A stretch of 42,123 nt of DNA from Acidimicrobiales bacterium. Its GTDB lineage: Bacteria > Actinomycetota > Acidimicrobiia > Acidimicrobiales > Acidimicrobilacustridaceae. Position numbers and translations under genes: made by a program. The stretch is taken from the NCBI GenBank assembly GCA_025456085.1, contig JALOLF010000022.1, positions 1-42,123 of the forward strand, written 5' to 3'. The stretch's first letter is position 1. The number at the start of each line of letters is the position of its first letter. The notes under the pieces were generated by a model. The model was given only the letters and a program-made list of their open reading frames with translations, was not told where the DNA came from and did no database searches. This document shows positions 15,401 to 24,447 of the stretch, piece by piece.

Positions 15401-16719
15401 GTGAGCACGGCGGGCCGGTCGCCGAACAGCGACCACGACTCCTGGGTGCGGCGTGACGCCGCGGTGGTCTGGCACGGCTTCACCCAGATGGCGGCCTACG
15501 CCGACAACGCACCGGTGATCGTGGACCGGGCCGAGGGCCGTGAGCTCGTCGACGTCGACGGCCGGCGCTACCTCGACGCCATCTCCTCGTTGTGGGTCAC
15601 CACGTTGGGGCACCGGGTGCCGGAGCTGGACCGCGCGCTGCACGACCAGATCGACCGGGTCGCCCACTCCACGCTGCTGGGCAACGGCAATCGCGTCGTG
15701 ATCGAGTTCGCGGAGGCGTTGGCGGCCCGCGTGCCGGTCGACGATCCGCACGTGCTGTTCGCCTCCGACGGCGCGGCGGCGGTGGAGCAGGCCCTGAAGA
15801 TCGCCTTCCAGTACTGGGCCAACCTGGGGGTGGTGGGCCGCACCCGGTACCTGGCGCTGGGCCAGGCGTACCACGGCGACACGGTGGGATCGCTGTCCGT
15901 GGGAGCGGGCGGCTTCGGCACCGACCTGTTCGATCAGCTGCGGTTCCCCGTGGCCCGCACTCCCGGCTACGACGACCCCCGGTGGGCCGATCGGGCCGTC
16001 GCCGCACTCGCCGAGCACGCGGCGGAACTCGCCGCCGTGGTGCTCGAGCCGCTGGTGCAGGGCGCGGCCGGGATGCTGGTCGCCGATCCCGCCGACGTCG
16101 GGCGGGTCGTCGAGGCGGCCCGGGAGCTCGACGTGCTGGTGATCTGCGACGAGGTGGCGACCGGTTTCGGTCGCACCGGCACGTTGTTCGCCAGCGAGCA
16201 GTGCGGCGTGCGCCCCGACCTGCTCTGCCTGGGCAAGGGATTGACCGCCGGCTACCTGGCCCAGTCGGCGACGGTGGCCGACGGGCGGGTCTACGAGGCG
16301 TTCCTGGGCCCCGACCTGAGCGAGCGCACCTTCTACCACGGGCACTCCTACTCCGGGAACGCCCTCGCCGCCGCCGTGGGCCTGCGCCACCTGGAGCTCC
16401 TGGAGGAGTGGGACGTGCTGGCCAACGTGCGGGCACGGGCCGAGCAGCTGCGCGGCCTGCTGGCCGAGCGCATCGCGGGGATGGTGCCGGTCGGGGCGGT
16501 GCGCCAGCAGGGGCTCATGGCCGGCGTCGAGCTGACCCCGCCGCGGGAGGACCTCCGGTGGGGGCGGCGGGTGTGCGCCGCCGCCGTGGCCCGGGGCGTG
16601 CTGCTGCGACCCCTCGGCGATGTCGTGGTGCTGATGCCGCCGCTCACCAGCACCGACGCGGAGATCGACCGCATCGTGTCGGTGCTGGGCGAGGCGATCG
16701 CCGAAGGTGCCACCGTCGC

Positions 16720-16723
<4 letters not shown>
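15401..16723 (+). CDS. bioA: Adenosylmethionine-8-amino-7-oxononanoate aminotransferase
   Basis: This 440-residue class III aminotransferase makes 7,8-diaminopelargonate (DAPA) from KAPA, using S-adenosylmethionine as amino donor in the classical enzyme. Diagnostic stretches are VWHGFTQM near the N-terminus, LWVTTLGHRVPELD, SDGAAAVEQALKIAFQYW, DEVATGFGRTGTLFA and the PLP lysine Lys279 in CLGKGLTAGYL. The identity is firm because bioF and bioD follow directly. GTG 15401 gives the usual N-terminus; an in-frame ATG at 15362 would add 13 residues. Its stop overlaps the bioF start (GTGA). Confidence 0.95.
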
Positions 16724-17882
<1,159 letters not shown>

Positions 17883-17886
<4 letters not shown>

Positions 17887-18536
17887 GCGACCGCCCCGAC
17901 CGCCTGGTACTGGTGGTCGGCGTCGCCACCGAGATCGGCAAGACGTGGGCGGCCGCCGCGACGGCGCGCCGATTGCGGGCCGCAGGCCGGGCCGTCGCGG
18001 CCTGGAAGCCGGCGCAGTCCTTCGAGCCCGGCGACCCCGACGCCGGCGTCACCGACGCCCAGGTGCTGGGCGCCGCGACCGGACAACCGGCGGGCGCCGT
18101 GTGTCCCCCGCACCGCTGGTACGAGGTGCCCATGGCACCGCCCATGGCCGCCGAACTGCTGGGTCGACCCCCGATCCTGCTCGACCACCTGGTCGGCGAG
18201 GTCACCTGGCCGCCCGGGATGGAGATCGGGCTGCTCGAGGCTGCCGGCGGGGTGCGTTCGCCCCTGGCCGAGGACGGTGACGCCGTCGATCTCGCCCACC
18301 GACTCGATCCCGACCTGGTGCTGCTGGTGGCCGATGCCGGGCTCGGCACCATCAACGCCGTCCGCGTGTCGCTGGCACCCCTGTCCCCGTGGCCGGTACT
18401 CGTGCTGCTCAACCGGTTCGCGGTCGGCGACGAGCTGCACGAGCGCAACCGTGCCTGGCTCCACGAGCGCGACGGCGTCCGCGTGGTGAGCGACGTCGAC
18501 GCCGTGGTGGCTGCGCTCACCGCTCCTCGACCCTGA
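17883..18536 (+). CDS. bioD: Dethiobiotin synthetase
   Basis: This 217-residue P-loop ATPase closes the ureido ring of dethiobiotin using DAPA, CO2 and ATP. The P-loop reads GVATEIGKTW, a variant of the usual GTDTxVGKT, and keeps Lys and Thr. WKPAQSF and the LLEAAGGVRSPLAEDGD stretch match the family. The start GTG 17883 overlaps the bioF stop (GTGA). No bioB (biotin synthase) follows; the operon ends here, facing nadR. Confidence 0.93.
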
Positions 18537-18554
18537 CCGCTCCGGCGCACCCCG

Positions 18555-19637
18555 TCACGGGGGCGGGTGTCGGGACCCGCCCCGATCGAACCGGGACGGG
18601 AGCCGGTCGAGCGTCGTGAGCACCTGGTCGAGTCGCGCCGCCGGAGGCCCGCCCACCTCGACGGTCGGCACACCGGTGTCCACCAGCACGGAGCGGAAGC
18701 GGTCGGTCATCCGGTCGCGTAGGTGCTCGCCGTCGCGCAGCCCGTCCTGCTCGAAGATCACGCCGTCGGGCGTGGTGAGCACGTAGAGATCGGGCCGTCG
18801 GGAGCCGTCGATGGCACGGGCCACCAACCAGGGGGCCGGTGCGCCGAGATAGCGCTCGTGCCACACCGACGTGGCCGCCAGGTCGGTGTCGCACACCAGC
18901 CACGGCCCCCGCTTCCCGGGCGGACGGTCCGACGCGGCCCAGCCCGCCAGGACGTCGTCCTCCAGCCGTGCCTGACCGTCGGCGATACGCCGGAAGTCCG
19001 CGGCCGTCCAGGACACGTCCCAGATGGAGCCCGCCGCCGCGGCGAGCGTCTCGGTGTGGTGACGCCCGAACTCGGGAACCCACGGCGCGTCGAGCGTCGC
19101 GGCCAGGTGGCGGGCCAGGGTGGTGGTCCCGGTGGACTCGGCGCCGACCACCACGACCCGTCGGGCCAGTCCGCCGCGGACCACGGGGTGCAGCGCCCAC
19201 CAGTGGCCGGTCAGATCCCGGCGGACGGCCGTGGCGGAGACGGGGCGCTTCGACCGAGTCGGATCGAACGGGACGTGGCCCGCCCCGAGCTCGGAGGCGA
19301 ACCGGGGTCCGTAGGGCTCGGAGGTCACGACGAGGTCCCACGGCCCGAGTCCGGCCGCCCGGAGGTGCCGGGCCCAGGCGGCCGAGCACGCCGGTGGGCA
19401 GGGTGCCGGCGCGTGCCAACCGCAGATGTCGGCGACGATCCGGATGCGCGCCGTCGGGTGCACGGCGGCGAGCCAGCCTGCCCGCCGCGTCGCGTCGGGA
19501 CGCTGCCCGGGGAGGTCGCACACGATCACCTCCACGGTGGCGGCCACCCGCGACGCCTCGTCGATCAGGGCGTGGTGGCCGACATGAGGCGGCAGGAACT
19601 TGCCGATGACCAGCGCCCGGCCCGTCGCCGTCGTCAT
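18555..19637 (-). CDS. nadR: NadR-type NMN adenylyltransferase / ribosylnicotinamide kinase
   Basis: The 360-residue protein has two domains. The first (1-155) is a nucleotidylyltransferase with GKFLPPHVGHH at 12-22 and SKRPVSATAVRRD, as in NadR NMN adenylyltransferase. The second (160-345) is a kinase-like P-loop domain for nicotinamide riboside: GAESTGTTTLA at 165-175, FGRHHTETL and LVCDTDLAATSVWHERYLG. The usual P-loop lysine is replaced by Thr171. There is no N-terminal HTH, so it is an enzyme, not the enterobacterial repressor form. ATG 19637 overlaps the pnuC stop (ATGA). The neighbours pnuC and an ADP-ribosylglycohydrolase support a role in NAD salvage. Confidence 0.88.
   Translation of the reverse strand: MTTATGRALVIGKFLPPHVGHHALIDEASRVAATVEVIVCDLPGQRPDATRRAGWLAAVHPTARIRIVADICGWHAPAPCPPACSAAWARHLRAAGLGPWDLVVTSEPYGPRFASELGAGHVPFDPTRSKRPVSATAVRRDLTGHWWALHPVVRGGLARRVVVVGAESTGTTTLARHLAATLDAPWVPEFGRHHTETLAAAAGSIWDVSWTAADFRRIADGQARLEDDVLAGWAASDRPPGKRGPWLVCDTDLAATSVWHERYLGAPAPWLVARAIDGSRRPDLYVLTTPDGVIFEQDGLRDGEHLRDRMTDRFRSVLVDTGVPTVEVGGPPAARLDQVLTTLDRLPSRFDRGGSRHPPP
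18560..18583. terminator. Bidirectional GC hairpin between bioD and nadR
   Basis: GGGGCGGGT-GTCGGG-ACCCGCCCC is a perfect 9-bp stem with a 6-base loop. It lies 24 bases after the bioD stop and inside the last ten codons of the convergent nadR gene. The stem is strong but has no T-tract. It probably terminates bioAFD and also folds at the nadR 3' end. Confidence 0.55.
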
Positions 19638-20386
19638 GTGGCGAACCTCGCCTCGAGCGCGGTGAGCCCGGCTCGCTGTGCGCGCCAGGAGCCGGTCCAC
19701 TCGCGCAGTCCGAGGCCGGCCAGCACGAGGTACAGCACGTACAGGGCGGCGAAGAGGTGGGCCCCCGACACGACGTAGAGCGCGATGGCCGAGACGTCGA
19801 CCGGGACCAGCCACAGCCACCACGCCTCGATCCGCTTGACGGTGAGCAGCGCTTGCGCCGCCACCGAGGCGGCCACGATCGAGGTGTCCCACAACAGGGT
19901 GTCGCCGGGACCGTGCAGGTGCTCGAAGACCCGCCACAGGACGATGGTCCCCACCACGCAGGCCGCGCCGAGCGCAACCCGGCCCCGCGCCGTCAGCCAC
20001 GACACGGGCAGGTCGGTGCGGTCGGCGCCGCCGCGGATCCACAGCCACCACCCGAGCACCTGGACAGGGACGTAGTAGCCGAGGTGGAGCCAGCCCTGCC
20101 CGACGAGATCGATCCGGAAGAAGAACACCCCCATGGCGACCACGCTGACGAGCCCCAGCGGCATGCACAGCACGTTCTGGCGTCGGGTGATCCACACGCA
20201 CGCCAACGAGGTGACCGTACCGAGCACCTCGAGCCCGGTGGGTGTGTAGCCGGTGTCGAGTCGGTGCGTCACGGCCACGTACGCGGCGGTGATCGCCATC
20301 GCCGCCGCCCGACGATCGGCGTCGGTCCCCCACCATGGTGTCCGTCCGGTTGCCGTGGCGGCCGTCGATGCCGCCGCGGTGCTCAT
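19634..20386 (-). CDS. pnuC: Nicotinamide riboside transporter PnuC
   Basis: This 250-residue membrane protein has about seven hydrophobic segments. Family features include ITRRQNVLCMPLGLVSVVAMG, YYVPVQVLGWWLWIRGG and KRIEAWWLWLVPVDVSAIALY, the Trp-rich substrate path of PnuC. It lets nicotinamide riboside in, and NadR traps it by phosphorylation. ATG 20386 overlaps the stop of the upstream glycohydrolase gene, and its own stop overlaps nadR, so the three are translated as one unit. Confidence 0.92.
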   Translation of the reverse strand: MSTAAASTAATATGRTPWWGTDADRRAAAMAITAAYVAVTHRLDTGYTPTGLEVLGTVTSLACVWITRRQNVLCMPLGLVSVVAMGVFFFRIDLVGQGWLHLGYYVPVQVLGWWLWIRGGADRTDLPVSWLTARGRVALGAACVVGTIVLWRVFEHLHGPGDTLLWDTSIVAASVAAQALLTVKRIEAWWLWLVPVDVSAIALYVVSGAHLFAALYVLYLVLAGLGLREWTGSWRAQRAGLTALEARFAT

Positions 20387-21507
20387 CGCGTGCCCCGACC
20401 CGTGCCGGCCCACGGCCCGTGCGGGCCGATGGCGAGCCCGTACAACTCCCCGGCCAGCGCCACGAGCTCGTCGCGGGCCTCGAGACGGGGGCCGGTCCAG
20501 CGAAGTGGCAGGGCGGCGAGGCCGAGGTGGGCACCGACGTAGGCGCCCGCCATGGAGGCGACGGTGTCGGCGTCGCGACCTCCCATGGCCGCCTCCACGA
20601 TCACGGCCTCGGGGTCCTCCGGCCGACGCAGGAAGAACCACAGCGCCGCCGGCAGGCTCTCCAGCACGAAGGCGCCGTTGTAGAAGTGGGCGAGCGCGTC
20701 GTCGATCTCCGCGTCGAGCCAGGAGGGCACCTCGGCGAGGCGGTCCACGAGTCGGACCGGTTGGCCCGTCTTACCGGGGCGCCGTGGCCAGTCACGCTCG
20801 GGCTCGCCCGGATCGGCGAGATCCTCGATCACGTCGACGAGTCCGTCGACCAGTTGGTCGACCCGCAACGAGCCGGCGGGGACGGCAGCCAGCGCTGCGA
20901 CCAGCCAGGCGTGGGCGATCGCCGACACCACGGCCATGGGGTGGGCGTGGGTGACCACGGCCGCCAGCGCGGCGTCGACGCGGAGCTGGTCGACGTCTGC
21001 GATGTGCGCCAGCCCGATCGGCGCAGCCCGCATCGCGGCCCCGTTGCCCGCCGAGTCGACCCCGGCGCGCCACCACGGCTCGTCGCCCAGGCGTCGCACG
21101 GCAGCCCTCGTGGCGCGTCCCGCGCCCCGTGCGTCGGGTAGCCAGGCGACCAGACGCGCTGCGAGGTCGGCGGGGTCGATGCGCCCGTCGTTGGCGGCCA
21201 GGCAGCGCGCCACCTCGAGGGTGAGCTGCGTGTCGTCGGTGAACGTGCCGACCGGCCCACCGCTCCAGCCCCGCCACGGCCGGAAGTCGTCGAGCCGCTC
21301 GAACCGAGCCAGCACCGCCGCGCGGCTGCGGGATTCCGCCGGTCGGCCCAGGGCGTCGCCGACCGCGCCACCGACGATCGCGCCGCGGTAGGCGTGGAGC
21401 AGGTCGGGTCCGGGTGTCGGCGGCCACGGCAGCACACCTCCGGCGTAGGGATCGGGCAGGAGTCGTCGCTCGTGCAGCAGTGCCATCGCTGGTCCGGTCT
21501 CGCCCAT
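20383..21507 (-). CDS. ADP-ribosylglycohydrolase family protein
   Basis: The 374-residue protein has the two metal-binding signatures of DraG/ARH hydrolases: GTFTDDTQLTLE in the first half and GGRDADTVASMAG near the C-terminus, with YRGAIVGGAVGDALGRP at the domain start. These enzymes remove ADP-ribose from proteins or other acceptors. A 30-residue leader (ERRLLPDPYAGGVLPW) precedes the domain. ATG 21507 has GAGGAG at a good distance; an upstream in-frame start would run through the promoter. It heads the pnuC-nadR operon, which suggests a role in recycling ADP-ribose or reversing a modification linked to NAD status. Confidence 0.9.
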   Translation of the reverse strand: MGETGPAMALLHERRLLPDPYAGGVLPWPPTPGPDLLHAYRGAIVGGAVGDALGRPAESRSRAAVLARFERLDDFRPWRGWSGGPVGTFTDDTQLTLEVARCLAANDGRIDPADLAARLVAWLPDARGAGRATRAAVRRLGDEPWWRAGVDSAGNGAAMRAAPIGLAHIADVDQLRVDAALAAVVTHAHPMAVVSAIAHAWLVAALAAVPAGSLRVDQLVDGLVDVIEDLADPGEPERDWPRRPGKTGQPVRLVDRLAEVPSWLDAEIDDALAHFYNGAFVLESLPAALWFFLRRPEDPEAVIVEAAMGGRDADTVASMAGAYVGAHLGLAALPLRWTGPRLEARDELVALAGELYGLAIGPHGPWAGTGRGTR

Positions 21508-21532
21508 GGCCACTCCTCGGCGGTTCAGGTCG

Positions 21533-21573
21533 TAGTGACCGTAACTATCGAGCAGGAAAGAGTCAAGATGACT
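21533..21573. promoter_or_regulatory. Two palindromes overlapping the NAD-operon promoter
   Basis: TAGTGACCGTAACTA (21533-21547) is a 15-bp near-palindrome with one mismatched pair and covers the -10. AGTCA-AGA-TGACT (21561-21573) is a perfect inverted repeat covering the -35. Both are placed to block RNA polymerase. The cognate regulator is not in the window; an NAD-linked repressor such as NrtR is a reasonable guess, but a consensus match was not established. Confidence 0.5.
21538..21566 (-). promoter_or_regulatory. Promoter of the ARH-pnuC-nadR operon
   Basis: On the minus strand, TTGACT (21561-21566), a 17-bp spacer and TACGGT (21538-21543) form a good sigma-70-type promoter. The start point would be near 21531, giving a leader of about 25 nt with the ribosome binding site. 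This stretch is less GC-rich than its surroundings. Confidence 0.6.
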
Positions 21574-21625
21574 TCTGTCCGGTCCACCCGGCACCGGTCT
21601 CGGCGCGCCGCCGACGAGGGCGCCG

Positions 21626-22258
21626 TCATACCCCTGCCGGGGGTGCATCGACGCCCTCGTCGAAACGGCGGGCCAGCAACGCCCGGTTGTAGCGCTGCAA
21701 CATCACCGGGTAGGCGTTGAACAACACGTTCCACGCCGCCATCCAGCGGGCCGTGGACCGCCGACCGGTGGCGAGCGCCACACCGGCGCCCCCGAGGGTC
21801 GCCGCGAAGCAGATGGTGTGGCTCGCCTCGGCGATCCGCATCTGCCGGTCGAGCTCGGCCACCCGGGCCGGCGTCGGATCAGACGGCAGGTGCAACCGGG
21901 GGTTGAACACCGCGATCGGCCCCCGCCGCAGCGCCATCTTCACCAGCCGGACCCCGGCCAGCTCGTAGAGGCGCGCTCCGTCCTGCTCGAACCGGCGGAG
22001 CCGGTGCATGCGCTCGGGGAGCCGGGGTGGTGCCACCCTGCTGACCGTGCCGAGCCACGTCATGGGAGCCCACGCGGCGACGAAGGCGAAACGCCGGCTC
22101 CCCGTCCCGAACCAGCGGGCCGCACCCACCAGCGCCCCGAGCGCCACCGACGTGGCCATCACGACCGTCAGCACCGATCGGCGCCGATCGCCGGCGGCAG
22201 TCGGCTCCGTCGTGTCGCCTCGGGCGCTTCGTGCCGCGGGGTCGTGCTCAGCGACCAT
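21626..22258 (-). CDS. Membrane protein, CrtO-type acyltransferase-like
   Basis: The 210-residue protein has an N-terminal hydrophobic segment (VLTVVMATSVALGALVGA), a further one or two in the first half, and hydrophobic stretches near 150-170. The layout ELAGVRLVKMALRRGP, then IAEASHTICF with the ExxH pair, then FNAYPVMLQRYNRALL recalls the glycosyl-4,4'-diaponeurosporenoate acyltransferase (CrtO) family, which acylates a carotenoid glycoside. No other carotenoid gene is near, so the substrate may differ. ATG 22258 is preceded by GGGAGGGG; GTG 22261 is an alternative. It lies upstream of the NAD operon but is separated by that operon's own promoter. Confidence 0.6.
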   Translation of the reverse strand: MVAEHDPAARSARGDTTEPTAAGDRRRSVLTVVMATSVALGALVGAARWFGTGSRRFAFVAAWAPMTWLGTVSRVAPPRLPERMHRLRRFEQDGARLYELAGVRLVKMALRRGPIAVFNPRLHLPSDPTPARVAELDRQMRIAEASHTICFAATLGGAGVALATGRRSTARWMAAWNVLFNAYPVMLQRYNRALLARRFDEGVDAPPAGV

Positions 22259-22280
22259 CACCCCTCCCTTCCACGACGCC

Positions 22281-22296
22281 AGCGCCTGCCGGCGCT
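22281..22296 (-). terminator. Hairpin at cupin gene end
   Basis: AGCGCC-TGCC-GGCGCT forms a 6-bp stem with a 4-base loop at and just past the cupin stop codon. There is no T-tract. It is a weak terminator candidate. Confidence 0.3.
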
Positions 22297-22850
22297 CAAC
22301 CGATGGCGCCGGTCGTCCCAGGCGTGTCGGTGACGGGCACGGACAGGTCGTCGCCGTCCTCGGTCAGCAACGTGGCGTAGATGACCACGGGCTCTGCCGT
22401 GTCGTTGGCGCCGAAGTGGGCCATGCCGTCGATCTCGGCGACCGTGTCCCGCGGGCCGAGCGTGGTGGTGCGCGGCCCGGTGACCTGCTCGGCCGTCCCC
22501 GTCGCGCCGCCACGGTGCACCGTTGCGGTGCCGGTCTCGACGGTGTACGTCAACGTGCCCGACTCGATCTCGGCGAGCTGGATGCCCGGGTGCTCGTGCG
22601 GTGACAGCCGGGCACCGGGTGCGATGGTGTAGCGCGCCAACGTGAGCGTGTAGCCGGGTGCGCCGGGCGGATCGACCTGCTGGGCGAGCACGTCCTTCAC
22701 CACCGGCACGGCGGTGGTGGGCGTCCCGGTGTCGTCGGCGGTCGCCGTCTGCTGGCTCGCCGTCGAGTCGGTCGTGCCGGACGAGCAGCCCGCGTCGGTC
22801 ATCGCCACGACGACGACCGTACCGATCAGGAGACCCCGGATCCTGTCCAC
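22296..22850 (-). CDS. Cupin-domain lipoprotein
   Basis: The 184-residue protein has a short hydrophobic signal (GLLIGTVVVVAM) and a lipobox-like TDAGC with Cys22, then a Thr-rich spacer. The rest is one cupin beta-barrel with PGARLSPHEHPGIQLAEIESG (HxH metal-binding half) and DTVAEIDGMAHFGAN (second half). Cupins bind metals or small ligands; the ligand is unknown. GTG 22850 was chosen over the longer frame because it puts the signal peptide at the N-terminus and TACGCT lies 8 nt upstream. Confidence 0.72.
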   Translation of the reverse strand: MDRIRGLLIGTVVVVAMTDAGCSSGTTDSTASQQTATADDTGTPTTAVPVVKDVLAQQVDPPGAPGYTLTLARYTIAPGARLSPHEHPGIQLAEIESGTLTYTVETGTATVHRGGATGTAEQVTGPRTTTLGPRDTVAEIDGMAHFGANDTAEPVVIYATLLTEDGDDLSVPVTDTPGTTGAIG

Positions 22851-22858
22851 CGGACCGC

Positions 22859-22864
22859 AGCGTA
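22859..22864 (-). promoter_or_regulatory. -10 element for leaderless cupin lipoprotein gene
   Basis: On the minus strand TACGCT is followed by 8 nt and GTG 22850. Confidence 0.4.
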
Positions 22865-23023
22865 GACGGGGGTCGGATGCCGTGAACGATCCACCGGCAG
22901 GCCGTTCCCCGATCGTGCAGCGGGAGCTGTCGGGGATGCCGGCCACCCTCCCGGACCCGATGGGTCCCCATCGGTCGCCGGCACCGGGCCCGTCGTCGAG
23001 GTGGGCGCCGACCCACCTGATCG

Positions 23024-23107
<84 letters not shown>

Positions 23108-23193
23108 AAAGCAGCCCGGTCAGGCTAGCCGATCCCGTACCGCTGCCGGCAACGTGACGACTCGGCTGCCTCCGGCGTCGTCACGCCCGTCGC

Positions 23194-23199
23194 TAGAGT
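23194..23199 (+). promoter_or_regulatory. -10 element for leaderless fhaA
   Basis: TAGAGT is followed by 6 nt and GTG 23206. Confidence 0.5.
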
Positions 23200-23205
23200 C
23201 TCGCC

Positions 23206-23865
23206 GTGGGTCTCAAGGGCTTCGAGCGTCGTCTGGAGAACCTCGTCGAGGGCGTCTTCGCGCGCGTGTTCCGCTCCAGCCTGCGGCCCATCGAGCTCGG
23301 CCGCCGCCTGGCCCGGGAGATGGACCTCAACCGCTCCATCGACCTGAAGGGCCGGCCGCTGGCCCCCAACGCCTTCACCGTGCGGCTCAGCCAGCCCGAT
23401 CTGCAGCGCTTCGCCGAGATCGGCGACTCCCTCACCCGAGAGCTGTGCGACGCGGCCCGCGAGCACGGCCGCGACCAGGGCTACAGCTTCATGGGGCCCG
23501 TGTCGGTCGACCTCGTGCTCGACCCGGGCCTGCGCGAGGGCGAGTTCCAGATCGACGCCCGGCTGCGCCAGGGGCCCGGCGGCGTGGGCGCCGGCTCGGT
23601 GCTGCTGCCCAACAACGAACGCATCGTGCTGGGCGACCGGGTGATCAGCATCGGGCGCCTACCCGAGTGCGACGTGACCCTCAGCGACGCCAACGTGTCG
23701 CGGCGCCACGCGGAGATCCGCCCCGAGGGCGACACCTTCGTGCTCGTCGACCTCGGCTCGACGAACGGCTCACGGGTCAACGGCGTGCGGGTCTCGCGCC
23801 GTGAGCTCGTGGACGGCGACGAGATCTCCTGTGGCAACTCCCGCCTGACCTTCCAGGCCTCCTGA
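23206..23865 (+). CDS. fhaA: DUF3662 / FHA-domain signalling protein FhaA
   Basis: The 219-residue protein has an N-terminal DUF3662 domain (LKGFERRLENLVEGVFARVF, SSLRPIELGRRLAREMD) and a C-terminal FHA domain from about 145. The phosphothreonine-binding residues are in ISIGRLPECDV, NVSRRHAEI and DLGSTNGSRVNG. In mycobacteria FhaA is bound through its FHA domain to PknB-phosphorylated proteins and helps control peptidoglycan synthesis. This version lacks the long low-complexity linker of the mycobacterial protein (about 527 residues). It heads the cluster and has its own leaderless-type promoter. Confidence 0.93.
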   Translation: MGLKGFERRLENLVEGVFARVFRSSLRPIELGRRLAREMDLNRSIDLKGRPLAPNAFTVRLSQPDLQRFAEIGDSLTRELCDAAREHGRDQGYSFMGPVSVDLVLDPGLREGEFQIDARLRQGPGGVGAGSVLLPNNERIVLGDRVISIGRLPECDVTLSDANVSRRHAEIRPEGDTFVLVDLGSTNGSRVNGVRVSRRELVDGDEISCGNSRLTFQAS

Positions 23866-23961
23866 CATGGTCCCGGTGCGGCGGGCCGCGGGGCCGAGCG
23901 GTCGGCGGCGACCACGGGTCCTCGCCCGGGGAGACACCCCGACCGGCGTGTCGGCGACCGG

Positions 23962-23967
23962 TAGTCT
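23962..23967 (+). promoter_or_regulatory. -10 element for fhaB
   Basis: TAGTCT is followed by 9 nt and GTG 23977, in the 111-bp spacer after fhaA. Confidence 0.45.
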
Positions 23968-23976
23968 CGCGTCCCA

Positions 23977-24447
23977 GTGTCGGAGCAACTCCTCACCATC
24001 CTCAAGTTCTGCCTGCTGGCGCTCGTCTACCTCTTCTTCTTCCGCGTCCTGCGAGCCGTGTGGGCAGAGCTCAGACCACAGCCAAAGCCCCAGCCCGTGG
24101 CGGTGGCGGCAGCCGGTGCCGCGCCCGCCGGCTCCCGCAAGGAGCGCAAGCGGACCGGCCGGCAGCTGGACCTGGTCGTGGTGGAGCCCGTCGCCCAGCG
24201 CGGCCGCCGCTATCCCCTCGGCGACGAGCTCACGGTCGGTCGGGCGGCCGGCTGCGGCATCACCGTCGACGACACGTTCGTGTCGCAGATCCACGCCCGG
24301 GTGTTCCGTCGCGACGGGAACCTGTACGTCGAGGACCTCGGCTCGACCAACGGCACCTGGCTCAACCGCAACAAGGTCGCGGGGCCGATCCTGATGCGCA
24401 AGGGCGACCGCCTGCAGGTGGGCAGCACGGTGTTGGTGGCGGAATGA
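23977..24447 (+). CDS. fhaB: Membrane-anchored FHA-domain protein FhaB (FipA-like)
   Basis: The 156-residue protein starts with one membrane helix at about 5-28 (LLTILKFCLLALVYLFFFRVL), then a basic Pro/Ala linker and a C-terminal FHA domain. The FHA motifs are LTVGRAAGCGI, FVSQIHARVF and DLGSTNGTWLN. FhaB/FipA-type proteins link kinase signalling to the divisome in actinobacteria. Its TGA overlaps the ATG of pstP (ATGA), so the two are translationally coupled. Confidence 0.92.
   Translation: MSEQLLTILKFCLLALVYLFFFRVLRAVWAELRPQPKPQPVAVAAAGAAPAGSRKERKRTGRQLDLVVVEPVAQRGRRYPLGDELTVGRAAGCGITVDDTFVSQIHARVFRRDGNLYVEDLGSTNGTWLNRNKVAGPILMRKGDRLQVGSTVLVAE

Noticed and set aside
15592..16719. Upstream extension of the bioF frame inside bioA
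   Set aside because: The extension is Arg/Gly-rich and overlaps bioA in another frame. The GTG at 16720, overlapping the bioA stop, is the natural start.
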